Shown: positions 48,960-58,128 of the stretch, in pieces
How the letters are laid out: each line of letters opens with the position of its first letter
How positions within the stretch are numbered: the first letter of the stretch is position 1
Source: Sphingobium herbicidovorans
GTDB lineage: Bacteria > Pseudomonadota > Alphaproteobacteria > Sphingomonadales > Sphingomonadaceae
Assembly (NCBI RefSeq): GCF_002080435.1
Contig: NZ_CP020539.1
Coordinates: 124,001-188,000 of the forward strand
DNA: 64,000 bases
Direction: 5' to 3'
Translations under genes and position numbers: made by a program
The notes under the pieces: generated by a model
What the model saw: the letters and a program-made list of their open reading frames with translations, nothing else
Databases searched by the model: none
What the model was told of the DNA's origin: nothing

Positions 48960-49376
48960 ATGTTTGAGCGATGGTTTTATATCAGCACCAGCCGCTGGGG
49001 CGCCGCGCAAGTTGATGAACAAATACGAACCATCGTCGATGTCTCAAGACCGCGCAACAGGTTACTAGGGGTAACGGGGGCGCTTCTGTTCACTGGACGC
49101 CGCTTCGCGCAATATCTTGAAGGCTCGCCCGCTGCCATAGCCGAGCTCAAGCAAAGTATAATTAGAGACGTTCGACATGAGGATGTTCGAACGATTGCAT
49201 CTGGACCTTACGACGTCCGGCGGTTTTTGACCTGGTCTCTTGCTTATGCCGGGCCTTCCCGATTCATTGCAAATATGGTGGAAGACGCGCTTGATGACGA
49301 ACTTCATGGTAATATCGACAGCGTTGAACCTTTGGCTGAAGTGCTTGCTGGCTTCGCGGTCGAGGGACATAGCTGA
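48960..49376 (+). CDS. BLUF-domain blue-light sensor
   Basis: A 138-residue single-domain flavin photoreceptor. Y7 (WFYISTS), N33 (RPRNRLLGVTGALL) and Q51 (FAQYLEG) match the Tyr/Asn/Gln set that hydrogen-bonds FAD in BLUF proteins, and WSLAYAG fits the semi-conserved Trp strand. It has no fused output domain, so it would act through a partner. ATG 48960 begins exactly at the conserved N-terminus. Neighbours are PilZ-like and regulator genes. Confidence 0.9.
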   Translation: MFERWFYISTSRWGAAQVDEQIRTIVDVSRPRNRLLGVTGALLFTGRRFAQYLEGSPAAIAELKQSIIRDVRHEDVRTIASGPYDVRRFLTWSLAYAGPSRFIANMVEDALDDELHGNIDSVEPLAEVLAGFAVEGHS

Positions 49377-49581
49377 CGCGAGGGCGCTGGCCGCATACCA
49401 GACGTAAGAAGGCGGCCGCGTAGTTCGGGGAGGTGCTGATCAACCGCTCTTCAACGCGGCTCTGACGGACGTCAATTTTTACCCCCCATCGATAAGCTGA
49501 CGGTCAGCAGCTGAAAACCTGATTTTGGCTCTTGAGCGGCAAGGGAGCGATTCGAAAAATACAGGTGAATTCAACACCGCG

Positions 49582-50355
49582 TCAGGCCGTCATTCCCTTC
49601 CCGCTTGGCGGTTGGAATGACCGATCGGAATGGACTGACCGTCGATTGTTCATGATCTGGTCGTATCGATGCTCTGCAACCCCGTAGAATGGGCCGCAAT
49701 AAGTCTCAAGCCCCTGCCTGTCCCGAATGACCACCAGCCCCCGCTGCGCGCGTACCCATCCTTCGCCTTCCAGCCTGTGGATCGCGTGGGTAATGCTCGC
49801 GCGCCGGACGCCGAGCATAAGCGACATATTCTCATGCGTGAGCGGCATCTCGTCGACACCTACCCGATCATGGTACATCAACAATTTGCGCGCCAGCCGG
49901 GTCTGCACGTTCGCCCGCACGCTGGCGCTGACCGTAAGGCTCATCTGCGCTATTTGCGTCTGCACATAACGCAGCAGATAGGTGCGCAGCATCTCGCTGG
50001 ATCGCATGACTTGGAGGAGATCTGACCGCGTGATGACCAACGCGCGTCCCGCAATCTGGACATAGCTGTCACGCTGCGGAACAAGGTCAGCGACGAGCGT
50101 GCTCGCCCCGATCATACCCTCTCGACCGATCAGGCCCACCTCTATGGGGTCCCGCAGGTCGCCGGTCTCGAGCAGCGAGATCACCCCTGATTCGATGAAG
50201 TAAATATTTTTTGAACGAGAGCCGGTGCGTTCGAGATAAGCCTTTGCCGGAAGTTCTTCGGGATGAAGATCACGTGCTATTATCTGTCTATCTTGCGGCG
50301 CCATGCCGACCAGCAGGTGATTGCATGTCTTTGCAATACTGGCGTTGCCTTGCAT
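49582..50355 (-). CDS. Crp/Fnr-family regulator
   Basis: A 257-residue regulator: N-terminal cyclic-nucleotide-binding-like beta roll (SKNIYFIESGVISLLETGD, GLIGREGMIGASTL), a long dimer helix, and a C-terminal Crp HTH (LTHENMSLMLGVRRASITHAIHRL). No Cys cluster of the Fnr type is seen. The start MQGNASIAK at 50355 has a GGAGGGG site; a start at 50406 would add a Pro/Arg stretch. The ligand is unknown. Confidence 0.88.
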   Translation of the reverse strand: MQGNASIAKTCNHLLVGMAPQDRQIIARDLHPEELPAKAYLERTGSRSKNIYFIESGVISLLETGDLRDPIEVGLIGREGMIGASTLVADLVPQRDSYVQIAGRALVITRSDLLQVMRSSEMLRTYLLRYVQTQIAQMSLTVSASVRANVQTRLARKLLMYHDRVGVDEMPLTHENMSLMLGVRRASITHAIHRLEGEGWVRAQRGLVVIRDRQGLETYCGPFYGVAEHRYDQIMNNRRSVHSDRSFQPPSGKGMTA

Positions 50356-50995
50356 GGCGCAGAGCCCCTCCTGTAGCGGCGGTGCCCGTCGAATCCTCGG
50401 CGGCATCTCTCGTTTTCAACCATTTATAAGCTCTGGGCGCGAAATTCGTTGCATCTTCGTACGGGAAAATACCTGGCGTATAGGGATTACCTCCATGGGA
50501 TGATCTCGCGGCATTTCCATTGGACGGCGTCTCGACACTGCAGTATTGTACGATATCGTACTGAGTTTTGGTCTTCCGAAGAACTCAGTCCTATGTCTAA
50601 AGGGGAACAGAGAAAGCTCTGCTGGTGAGCATAAAGCCAAAAATATTACCGATCCGTTCGATTATGGATTTGTGATCATTCAGCATTGACTTGTACCGGT
50701 GAGAGGGTGCTGACATTTGACTGTGAGAAAAGAGAAAGCTGACAGGCTTCGTGGTAAATCAGTACAATCTTCTGGCTTGGTGCATAGATCGGGGGCAATT
50801 TCTGAATCCCGTCCGCGAGATCCGGTGACCGCTATGTCGGCAAAGATGCTGCACGAGCGCTTCTGGGCTGTGGCGGACGGCGCCGCAGAGTAGGCAGTCC
50901 GCGGACCGTTTTAGGGGGTCGCGCTCGGCAAGGTCGATGGCCTTGCCAATCGTACAACCCACTCGCCCGTCATTGACGATCTTCAGAGGCGACCC
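50356..50995. other. Intergenic region upstream of Crp gene
   Basis: About 640 bp without a supported gene. It contains the palindrome at 50548-50561. Minus-strand frames across 50416-51034 lack ribosome-binding sites and family features. It likely holds the Crp promoter and possibly a non-coding transcript ending at the hairpins at 50996-51050. Confidence 0.4.
50548..50561. promoter_or_regulatory. 14 bp perfect palindrome
   Basis: GTACGATATCGTAC, flanked by AT-rich bases, about 190 bp upstream of the Crp/Fnr start. Symmetry and position suggest a dimeric repressor operator; the binding protein is unknown. Confidence 0.45.
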
Positions 50996-51052
50996 GAGAG
51001 TCTTCACCAGAAGACTCTCCACTCGGGCCGGCAATTTGCCGGCCCGCCTTTT
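50996..51052 (+). terminator. Tandem hairpins ending in a terminator
   Basis: First hairpin: GAGAGTCTTC (50996-51005), loop ACCA, GAAGACTCTC (51010-51019). Second: GGGCCGGCAA (51025-51034), T, TTGCCGGCCC (51036-51045), then CGCCTTTT. The second is a canonical intrinsic terminator for plus-strand transcription entering from the left, just before phaB. No coding gene feeds it, so it may end a small RNA. Confidence 0.65.
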
Positions 51053-51147
51053 GGCCTGCAGGGATCATGGCCGCCCCGTTTCAATGAGGAACTGGGCCTT
51101 TCAAGAGTAACCGTCTGTTTTTTGAACATTGATGCGGAGGGCTTATT

Positions 51148-51870
51148 ATGAGCAGAGTTGCAGTCGTTACCGGAGGCACTCGCGGTATTGGCGAGGCGAT
51201 CAGTCTGGCGCTGAAGGAAATGGGCCATGCCGTTGCCGCCATCTATGCAGGCAATGAGGGGAAGGCGCAGGCGTTCTCGGACCGGACCGGAATTGCGACT
51301 TTTAAATGGGATGTGGGGAATCACCAGGCGTGCTTGGACGGCTGCGCGGCTGTCAACGAAGTCCTGGGGCCGGTGGACATCGTGGTCAACAATGCCGGCA
51401 TCACGCGTGACGGCGTGCTTTCCAAGATGAGCTTCGATGACTGGAACGAAGTCCTGCGCATTAATCTGGGTGGCTGTTTTAACATGGCCAAGGCCGCCTT
51501 TGGTGGAATGCGCAACCGCGGTTGGGGCCGTATTGTGAACATCGGCTCAGTCAACGGCCAGTCGGGTCAATATGGCCAGGTAAACTATGCGGCTGCAAAG
51601 TCGGGCATCCACGGCTTTACCAAGGCGCTCGCGCAAGAAGGTGCAAAATATGGCGTTACGGTGAACGCGATCGCGCCGGGCTATATCGACACGGACATGG
51701 TGGCCGCGGTGCCGTTACCGGTTTTGGAGAAGATCGTGGCCAGGATCCCTGTCGGCCGCCTCGGCCAAGCGCAGGAGATTGCCCGTGGGGTCGCATTCCT
51801 TTGCAGCGATGATGCGGGGTTTGTCACCGGCAGCACTATGTCCATCAATGGCGGCCAGCACATGTATTGA
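51148..51870 (+). CDS. phaB: Acetoacetyl-CoA reductase
   Basis: A 240-residue short-chain dehydrogenase making (R)-3-hydroxybutyryl-CoA for polyhydroxyalkanoate synthesis. NADPH-binding TGGTRGIGEAISLAL, NNAGITRD, the catalytic Ser/Tyr/Lys set (IGSVNGQSGQYGQVNYAAAKSG), and C-terminal VTGSTMSINGGQHMY as in PhaB/PhbB. GGAGGG precedes ATG 51148. No phaA or phaC alongside. Confidence 0.92.
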   Translation: MSRVAVVTGGTRGIGEAISLALKEMGHAVAAIYAGNEGKAQAFSDRTGIATFKWDVGNHQACLDGCAAVNEVLGPVDIVVNNAGITRDGVLSKMSFDDWNEVLRINLGGCFNMAKAAFGGMRNRGWGRIVNIGSVNGQSGQYGQVNYAAAKSGIHGFTKALAQEGAKYGVTVNAIAPGYIDTDMVAAVPLPVLEKIVARIPVGRLGQAQEIARGVAFLCSDDAGFVTGSTMSINGGQHMY

Positions 51871-52407
51871 ACAGCATTCCACCCTAGAGCGACATATGCA
51901 GAGGGCATCGGCCATTTTGCGGCTGACCCGCTGAAGCAGATGGTCCGCAGTCGGAAGTTAAAACCGGGGCGCTGAACGACCAAGTAGGGTCGACGACAGA
52001 AGGCGACATCTGAGACAAAGTTGCCGTTAGCGGGTGCCGCTGCGAACGTCAGCTCTTTATCTATAGCGGGCATTCATACGCGCGCAGGGTCTGGTGAAAT
52101 TAGCAGCGGCTGGCGGTGCGTCAGTGCGAATACCGGGTACTGAACTGAGTAGACGCGGTTTGGAGCGCGATGACCGCAAAGCTCATGGATAACGCTAGTG
52201 ATCCCGACATGTCTTGCACGCGCTCGGCTTTCCTGCCTGCGGCTTGACATTCACCAACAAGTCTCGTTATCTGTACGATGCCGTTCGATTTAAATGATGG
52301 AAATTGGGCTGTTGCTGACGGCCAAGTACAAACAGTGCGGCCGCGAAGGGGATGGAAGCTTGGCCGTTGGACAAAAGGTTTATAGGCCCGCGAACATCTT
52401 GCGGGAC
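51871..52407. other. Spacer before the glycosidase cluster
   Basis: About 540 bp. No gene that I can support. The promoter for the GH3 operon is presumably in the second half; no clear operator or terminator is visible. Confidence 0.35.
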
Positions 52408-54651
52408 ATGCGACGCCGGAACAACGGCGGGGAATCCTGCCCCCCGCGTAGGCCGTCAGGGCGCTGCATTGCCCTTGTAACGATGCTGTTTCTCCACCCT
52501 GCTTCTCTAAATGCGCAAGATATTCTGTATGCTCAGGACCAGCGCAAGGCGGTAGAGGCAAAGTCCGTAATACGTGGCCGATGGTCTAATCCAGATCTTT
52601 CTCCGGACCTTCGCGCCGATGCAGCGCTGGCCGCGATGACGCACCAGGAGAAGATTGCCATCCTGAACGCGGACCCGATTGGCGCGCCCCGCCTTGGCAT
52701 CCCCGCAATCAAAGAGACCGATGCGAGCCTTGGCGTTGCGAATATCGGGAACATGCGAAAGGGATTTGTCGCAACGGCTTTGCCAGCTTCGCTGCTTTTA
52801 GGCTCATCGTGGGACCCTGACCTGGCCTTCCGGGGCGGCGCGATGATTGGATCGGAAGCGCGCGCCAGCGGCTTCGGCATCCTCCTGGGAGGGGGTGCAA
52901 ACCTGATCCTCGACCCGCGCGCGGGGCGCAACTTCGAATATATAAGCGAAGACCCGCTGCTCACGGGCGTGTTAGCCGGTCGATCGATTGCGGGTATTCA
53001 GAGCAACAAGATCATTTCGACGCTGAAGCATTTCGCTCTCAACAACCAGGAAACCGGCCGGGCCGTCTACTCGGTCGAAATGAACGAACAGACCATGCGC
53101 GAAACCGAGTTGCTCGCTTTTCAGATCGCGAACGAGATCGGCAAGCCCGGTTCGGTCATGTGCTCCTACAACCGTGTCAACGGCGTCTATGCCTGTGAAA
53201 ACAAGTTCCTGCTTCTGGATGTCTTGAGACGGGACTGGGGGTACAAGGGCTTTGTCATGTCTGACTGGGGCGCGGTCCACTCGACCGAAGCGCTGGTCAA
53301 CGGCCTGGACAAGAAGTCGGGCGGCAATATCGACACCAAGCTATTCTTCAGCAAAGAATTGGAGCCAAAACTCGCAGACGGCACCATCCCCTATGCTGCA
53401 GTAGACACTGCTGTGCGCCGGATACTGCGCACGCTCTTTGCCAGTGGGTTGGTGGATGCTCCGCCGGTTCAAGGCACAATCGACTTTGATGCTCACGCAG
53501 ACATCGCCCAGGCCGCAGCTGAAGGCGGCATGGTACTCTTGCGGAACGAAGGAAATCTTCTGCCTCTCGCCCGCACGGCAAAGCGTATCGCCGTCATCGG
53601 TGGCCATGCAGATATTGGCGTTCTGTCTGGGGGCGGCTCTTCGCAGGTTGTGCCCGTCGGGGGTTTCGCCCTCGAAATTCTCCACAAAGGTCCAATCAAG
53701 CGTAGCTACGGTGGGACCGCGCCTCTGGCAGCCTTGCGCGGCGCTTTTCCGGGCGCGCAAGTGGACTATGCTGATGGCAAGGATGTCGCTGCCGCCGCCG
53801 ATCTGGCGCGCAAGGCCGATGTGGCGATCCTGTTTGCCGAGAAATGGTCGAACGAGTCTGACGACAATGTCGATTTGTCACTCGGCCAGGGCCAGGACAC
53901 GTTGATCGATGTAGTGGCTGCCGCCAATCCACGCAGCGTCGTCGTCCTCGAAACGGGCAACCCTGTTCTTATGCCTTGGGCTTCAAAAGTGCCCGCCATT
54001 CTGGCTGCATGGTATCCGGGTCAACGCGGTGGGGCGGCAATAGGGGCGGTTCTCTCCGGACAGGTTAACCCATCAGGCCATCTTCCTGTGACCTGGCCCG
54101 CCGGGCTGGAGCAGCTGGCGTTGCCCGTCCTTCCCGGTTCCAATGTACCTCGCGCCAATGCCGAGGTTCGTCGGGCGTTCGGCTTTCAGGCAGACAGAAT
54201 GCCCTTTGACCTCGAATATCCGGAAGGCTCCGACATCGGCTATCGCTGGTTCGAGAGAACCGGCGCGAAACCGCTGTATCCCTTTGGCTATGGCCTCAGC
54301 TATTCGGCATTCCGCTATGACAGCTTGAAGGCGACAGGGGGACGCCAACTCAAAGTGACGTTTCGCGTAACCAATATCGGGAGTCGTGATGGGGCAGACG
54401 TTCCACAGGTCTATGTTTCGCCACCGGGACGCACCAAGCGCCTGGTTGGTTGGGGCAAGCCCTATCTGAAAGCTGGAGAATCGACGATGGTGACCGTCAC
54501 CGCCGATCCCCGGCTGATCGGGCAATTCGACCGGAAGTTACAGAAATGGATCATTCGTAAAGGACAATATGGGGTCGAACTTGCCCACGATGCTGGAGAC
54601 ACGGTTCAGTTCTCACATGTCGCAATGAACCAACGCGAGGTTCGTCCCTAG
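52408..54651 (+). CDS. GH3 beta-glycosidase (beta-glucosidase/xylosidase)
   Basis: A 747-residue exported enzyme. Arg-rich N-terminus with hydrophobic core (CIALVTMLFLHPASLNAQ); GH3 N-domain with DPRAGRNFEYISEDPLLTG and nucleophile Asp in GFVMSDWGAVHS; C-domain with LLRNEGNLLPL, and a fibronectin-III-like end (VTNIGSRDGADVPQVYVSPP). ATG 52408 suits the signal peptide; ATG 52294 would give a long unnatural leader. First of four co-oriented glycoside hydrolase genes; releases terminal sugars from plant oligosaccharides. Glucose versus xylose preference cannot be decided. Confidence 0.92.
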   Translation: MRRRNNGGESCPPRRPSGRCIALVTMLFLHPASLNAQDILYAQDQRKAVEAKSVIRGRWSNPDLSPDLRADAALAAMTHQEKIAILNADPIGAPRLGIPAIKETDASLGVANIGNMRKGFVATALPASLLLGSSWDPDLAFRGGAMIGSEARASGFGILLGGGANLILDPRAGRNFEYISEDPLLTGVLAGRSIAGIQSNKIISTLKHFALNNQETGRAVYSVEMNEQTMRETELLAFQIANEIGKPGSVMCSYNRVNGVYACENKFLLLDVLRRDWGYKGFVMSDWGAVHSTEALVNGLDKKSGGNIDTKLFFSKELEPKLADGTIPYAAVDTAVRRILRTLFASGLVDAPPVQGTIDFDAHADIAQAAAEGGMVLLRNEGNLLPLARTAKRIAVIGGHADIGVLSGGGSSQVVPVGGFALEILHKGPIKRSYGGTAPLAALRGAFPGAQVDYADGKDVAAAADLARKADVAILFAEKWSNESDDNVDLSLGQGQDTLIDVVAAANPRSVVVLETGNPVLMPWASKVPAILAAWYPGQRGGAAIGAVLSGQVNPSGHLPVTWPAGLEQLALPVLPGSNVPRANAEVRRAFGFQADRMPFDLEYPEGSDIGYRWFERTGAKPLYPFGYGLSYSAFRYDSLKATGGRQLKVTFRVTNIGSRDGADVPQVYVSPPGRTKRLVGWGKPYLKAGESTMVTVTADPRLIGQFDRKLQKWIIRKGQYGVELAHDAGDTVQFSHVAMNQREVRP

Positions 54652-54693
54652 CTATCGGACGAACCGAAATAATAGCAGATCAGGAGAGAGATA

Positions 54694-56202
54694 ATGTGGA
54701 ATCGGCGAGACATTGTCAAAGCAGGCGCGGTGTTGACAACAGCGACTGCTCTGGGCCGTCCGGCCTTCGCTCAAGATAGCAGCGAAAAGGTAACCGTCGA
54801 TCTGCGACGCGAAATCGGTCCGCTGGATCATGTCTGGTCGCGCTGCGCCGGATCCGATCGCGCCGCCATGACCTTGCGTGAGGAATGGCGCAGAGATCTG
54901 GAACGCTTTCACAAGGAAGCGGGGCTGGAGCGCGTCCGCTTCCACGGCATCTTCGCCGATGAGCTCGGCGTGTGGTACACAGGCGCGAAGCCCAATTTCC
55001 AAAATGTAAACGCCGTCTATGACGGTATCCTCGCGCGCGGCGTACAGCCTTTCGTGGAACTCAGCTTCATGCCGCGCAAGCTGGCCAGCGGGACGAGGAA
55101 GTTCGGCTTCTACGGCGCGAACATCACGCCGCCCAAGTCGCTTGACGACTGGTCCGCCTTCATCACCACCTTCGTCCAGCATCTCGTGGACCGCTATGGC
55201 CGCGAACAGGTGCGCCAATGGTATTTCGAGGTCTGGAATGAACCGGATCTGGTCTTCTTCTTCTCCGGAACGCAGGCTGATTATTTCCAGCTCTACAAGG
55301 TGACCGCTGCCGCCGTGAAGTCGGTCGATCCTGCGTTCAAGGTCGGCGGTCCATCCACTTCGGCTGTCCAGTGGGTCGACTCCTTCCTCGCCTTCTGCGC
55401 CGCCAATGACTGTCCCGTCGATTTCGTCAGCACGCATCTTTACGCTGGCGATGATCAGAAGCGTGTCTTTGGCCAGGATCGCGGGCTCAAGCAAAATCAA
55501 GTGATCCCGGCCGCGATGCAGATGGTCCGCCGCCAAATAGACGCGACCCGCTACAAGGGGGCGGAGCTTTGGTTGTCCGAGTGGTCATCGGACAGCCCGG
55601 CGATGATCGCTCATGTCATCACCAACTGCCTGCCCTATTGTCATTCCATGTCGCAATGGACGATGAGTAGCTCCTACGAGGAAACCGGAGTGCTGGACTT
55701 CATACTGAAGGAAGGCGATAATGGCTGGGGCATGCTGGCGCGCGGCAGCATCGCAAAGCCGCAGTTCAACACCTATAAGCTCATGAACCGCCTGGGTACG
55801 CGCCGTCTGGCATCGACCGGCCCGGCGCTCGCTTCGCGCACGGCACAGGGTGCTTCAGTTATGGTATGGAACCTCGCCGATGTGCAGCAGGCGGCAGGCA
55901 TTCCGGGGATGAGCAGCACACGTACCGTTTCGGGCGTGCCCAAGTCACTCGACATCGCCTTCCGTGGCGCCGCCGCCGGGGCAGCTGCTCGGATTAGCTA
56001 TGTCGATATGGAACGGGGCTCACCCTTGCCAATGTGGCGTAAGCTCGGCTCACCACAATATCCCACGCCCGCGCAGGTCGAACAGATCCGCGCTTCGGCC
56101 GAAATCGCCGCCCCCGAAACACGGCAACTCGGGAAAGGCGGCACGCTCTCGATCGACCTGCCGCCGGAAGGCATTGCGCTGATCCAGCTGGTTGAAGGCT
56201 AG
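54694..56202 (+). CDS. GH39-type glycosidase (xylan beta-xylosidase-like)
   Basis: A 502-residue protein with a twin-arginine leader (MWNRRDIVKAGAVLTTATAL...AFAQ). Acid/base Glu in YFEVWNEPDLVFFF and nucleophile Glu in LWLSEWSSD, as in GH39. The barrel spans about 40-370; a beta-rich C-terminal domain follows. RBS GGAGAGA before ATG 54694. Probably periplasmic, acting on xylo-oligosaccharides or related glycosides. Confidence 0.85.
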   Translation: MWNRRDIVKAGAVLTTATALGRPAFAQDSSEKVTVDLRREIGPLDHVWSRCAGSDRAAMTLREEWRRDLERFHKEAGLERVRFHGIFADELGVWYTGAKPNFQNVNAVYDGILARGVQPFVELSFMPRKLASGTRKFGFYGANITPPKSLDDWSAFITTFVQHLVDRYGREQVRQWYFEVWNEPDLVFFFSGTQADYFQLYKVTAAAVKSVDPAFKVGGPSTSAVQWVDSFLAFCAANDCPVDFVSTHLYAGDDQKRVFGQDRGLKQNQVIPAAMQMVRRQIDATRYKGAELWLSEWSSDSPAMIAHVITNCLPYCHSMSQWTMSSSYEETGVLDFILKEGDNGWGMLARGSIAKPQFNTYKLMNRLGTRRLASTGPALASRTAQGASVMVWNLADVQQAAGIPGMSSTRTVSGVPKSLDIAFRGAAAGAAARISYVDMERGSPLPMWRKLGSPQYPTPAQVEQIRASAEIAAPETRQLGKGGTLSIDLPPEGIALIQLVEG

Positions 56203-56393
56203 GCAACGGCCCCTTCAGTTCCGTTCCGGTCTTTGAAGCGCGGCAGGTCAAGGAAGGTGTGGATCGATGGGCCACAGCGCATGGCGGGTAGACGACGAGC
56301 AGCTTTCGGCAGGTGAAGCCATGGAAGCTCATCCGCTGCTTCCACCTCTGGTAGTCGATCTGGCTCGATCAAAAGGGATGAAAGTTGAGGATT

Positions 56394-58055
56394 ATGACAG
56401 AGATAACGCGGCGAAACTTGTTATCGGCTGTTCCCCATGGTGCGGTAGCGATGGCTCTGGCCCCCGTGTCGGCGTCCGCGCAGCCGATCCCATCATCGGC
56501 CTCGTCCGCTAATCGGTCCTTCCTGGAAAAGGCCGATCAATTAAAGCCAAGACTTAACGAGTTTGTTCAGACGCCGCTCGGCTTGGTAAGTCCCGTGAAG
56601 GATGCGGCACAGGCGCTAGGTTGGCGGATCGAGGAAGCCGGAGATGCAGAAGCAATCGCATCCCGCGTGCTGAAGAAGAAAGGCGATAACCTCATCATCG
56701 ACTTTGGGGGGCATCGCGCCGGCCACCTGTCCTTCGACATCGAGAGTATCGGCGAACCGATAGGCGCGCCTGTCCGGCTCCGCTTCACCTTCGGTGAAGT
56801 CATTCCCGATATAGCAGAGCCCTTTTATCCCTACAAAGGATGGTTGTCCGAAAGCTGGCTTCCAGAAGAGATCGTGACAATAGACATTGTCCCTTCATCT
56901 ATCCGTTTGCCAAGGCGCTATGCCTTTCGTTTCGTGAAGATCGAACTTCTCGGCTTACCGATCGGGCGTAAGATGGGGTTTCGTAATGTCCGGGCGCATG
57001 CCCTGACATCGGCCACGGGAACGGTGCCCGCTCTCCCGAAGCGATTGCCGGCAGACCTCCATGAGATGGACCGCGTGGCCGCTGCGACCCTGCGCGACTG
57101 CATGCAGACTGTTTTTGAGGATGGCCCACGGCGTGATCAGCGGTTGTGGACTGGCGATCTTCGGCTCCAGGCGCTGACTAGCTATGTGACCTTTCCCAAC
57201 AACGATCTTGTAAGGAGATCCTTATATCTCCTCGCGGCCTTTCCTCGCGAGGATGGCCTGCTGCCGGCCAACATCTTCGAATATCCGCACCCAACGCAGG
57301 CGCCGGAATTCATGATGGATTACAGCGCGCTCTTTTCGGTCACCCTGGCCGATTATGTCGCCGCCACCAACGATGTTGCATTCGGTATTGAGCTCTGGGA
57401 CGCTGCCCTCAGGCAAGTTCGTGTTGTTGGTGAAATGATCGGCGAAGATGGTGAGATAAGCCTTCCGAAGGGCACCTTGGCCTTCGTCGACTGGAATCCG
57501 CAGCTTAACCGCGACGCGGCGCTCTACGCCATCTACATCTATGCCTTGAAACATGTGAGGGCGTTGGCCGAAAAACTCGGTCGTCCGGCAGACGTCAGCG
57601 ATTTTCCCGACAAGATTGTCCGCGCGGAGGCGGCCGCGATAAAAGCCTTCTGGTCCCCGGAGCTGAAGCTTTTCATGAGCGGAAGCAAGCGACAGATATC
57701 AATGGCCTCCCAGGCATGGATGACCCTTGCAGGCGTTGGCACACGCAAAATGCAGTCTGCCGCCCTCCTTAACGCACTTCGTCACCCCGACGCCGTTCAA
57801 TCCCGCACCCCTTACCTGACCCATTATGTCACGGAGGCTCTGTTCGTCGCTGGCCACAATTCAGAGGCCCTGAAGATGATGCGGGCCTATTGGGGTGGCA
57901 TGCTGATAGCCGGAGCTGACACGTTCTGGGAAGCTTACGCACCGGACAACCCTCGCGTAGCGCCGTACAACGACTTTCATGTGAACAGCTTTTGTCATGC
58001 GTGGAGTTGCACGCCTTCCTATCTCTTGCGCAAATACGCGCGTCAGATCGGATGA
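56394..58055 (+). CDS. GH78-like alpha-L-rhamnosidase
   Basis: A 553-residue six-hairpin glycosidase with a Tat-type leader (MTEITRRNLLSAVPHGAVAM ... SASAQ). The EDGPRRDQRLWTGDLRLQ segment carries the Asp/Glu cluster typical of GH78, and the C-terminal HVNSFCHAWSCTPSYLL matches the family end. Shorter than many GH78 enzymes because N-terminal beta-sandwich domains are reduced. ATG 56394 has a TTGAGG site; ATG 56385 is an alternative. Confidence 0.78.
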   Translation: MTEITRRNLLSAVPHGAVAMALAPVSASAQPIPSSASSANRSFLEKADQLKPRLNEFVQTPLGLVSPVKDAAQALGWRIEEAGDAEAIASRVLKKKGDNLIIDFGGHRAGHLSFDIESIGEPIGAPVRLRFTFGEVIPDIAEPFYPYKGWLSESWLPEEIVTIDIVPSSIRLPRRYAFRFVKIELLGLPIGRKMGFRNVRAHALTSATGTVPALPKRLPADLHEMDRVAAATLRDCMQTVFEDGPRRDQRLWTGDLRLQALTSYVTFPNNDLVRRSLYLLAAFPREDGLLPANIFEYPHPTQAPEFMMDYSALFSVTLADYVAATNDVAFGIELWDAALRQVRVVGEMIGEDGEISLPKGTLAFVDWNPQLNRDAALYAIYIYALKHVRALAEKLGRPADVSDFPDKIVRAEAAAIKAFWSPELKLFMSGSKRQISMASQAWMTLAGVGTRKMQSAALLNALRHPDAVQSRTPYLTHYVTEALFVAGHNSEALKMMRAYWGGMLIAGADTFWEAYAPDNPRVAPYNDFHVNSFCHAWSCTPSYLLRKYARQIG

Positions 58056-58128
58056 TTGCCTCTGCTCGAGTAATGACGCGACAGCATTCGGTTAAGGCCT
58101 GTCAGGCATAAGTATTGAGGATTCGATC

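Noticed and set aside
50759..51034. Minus-strand frame with a CxxC motif
   Set aside because: It would start within the terminator hairpin, lacks a ribosome-binding site, and the zinc-finger spacing does not match MucR or other known types.
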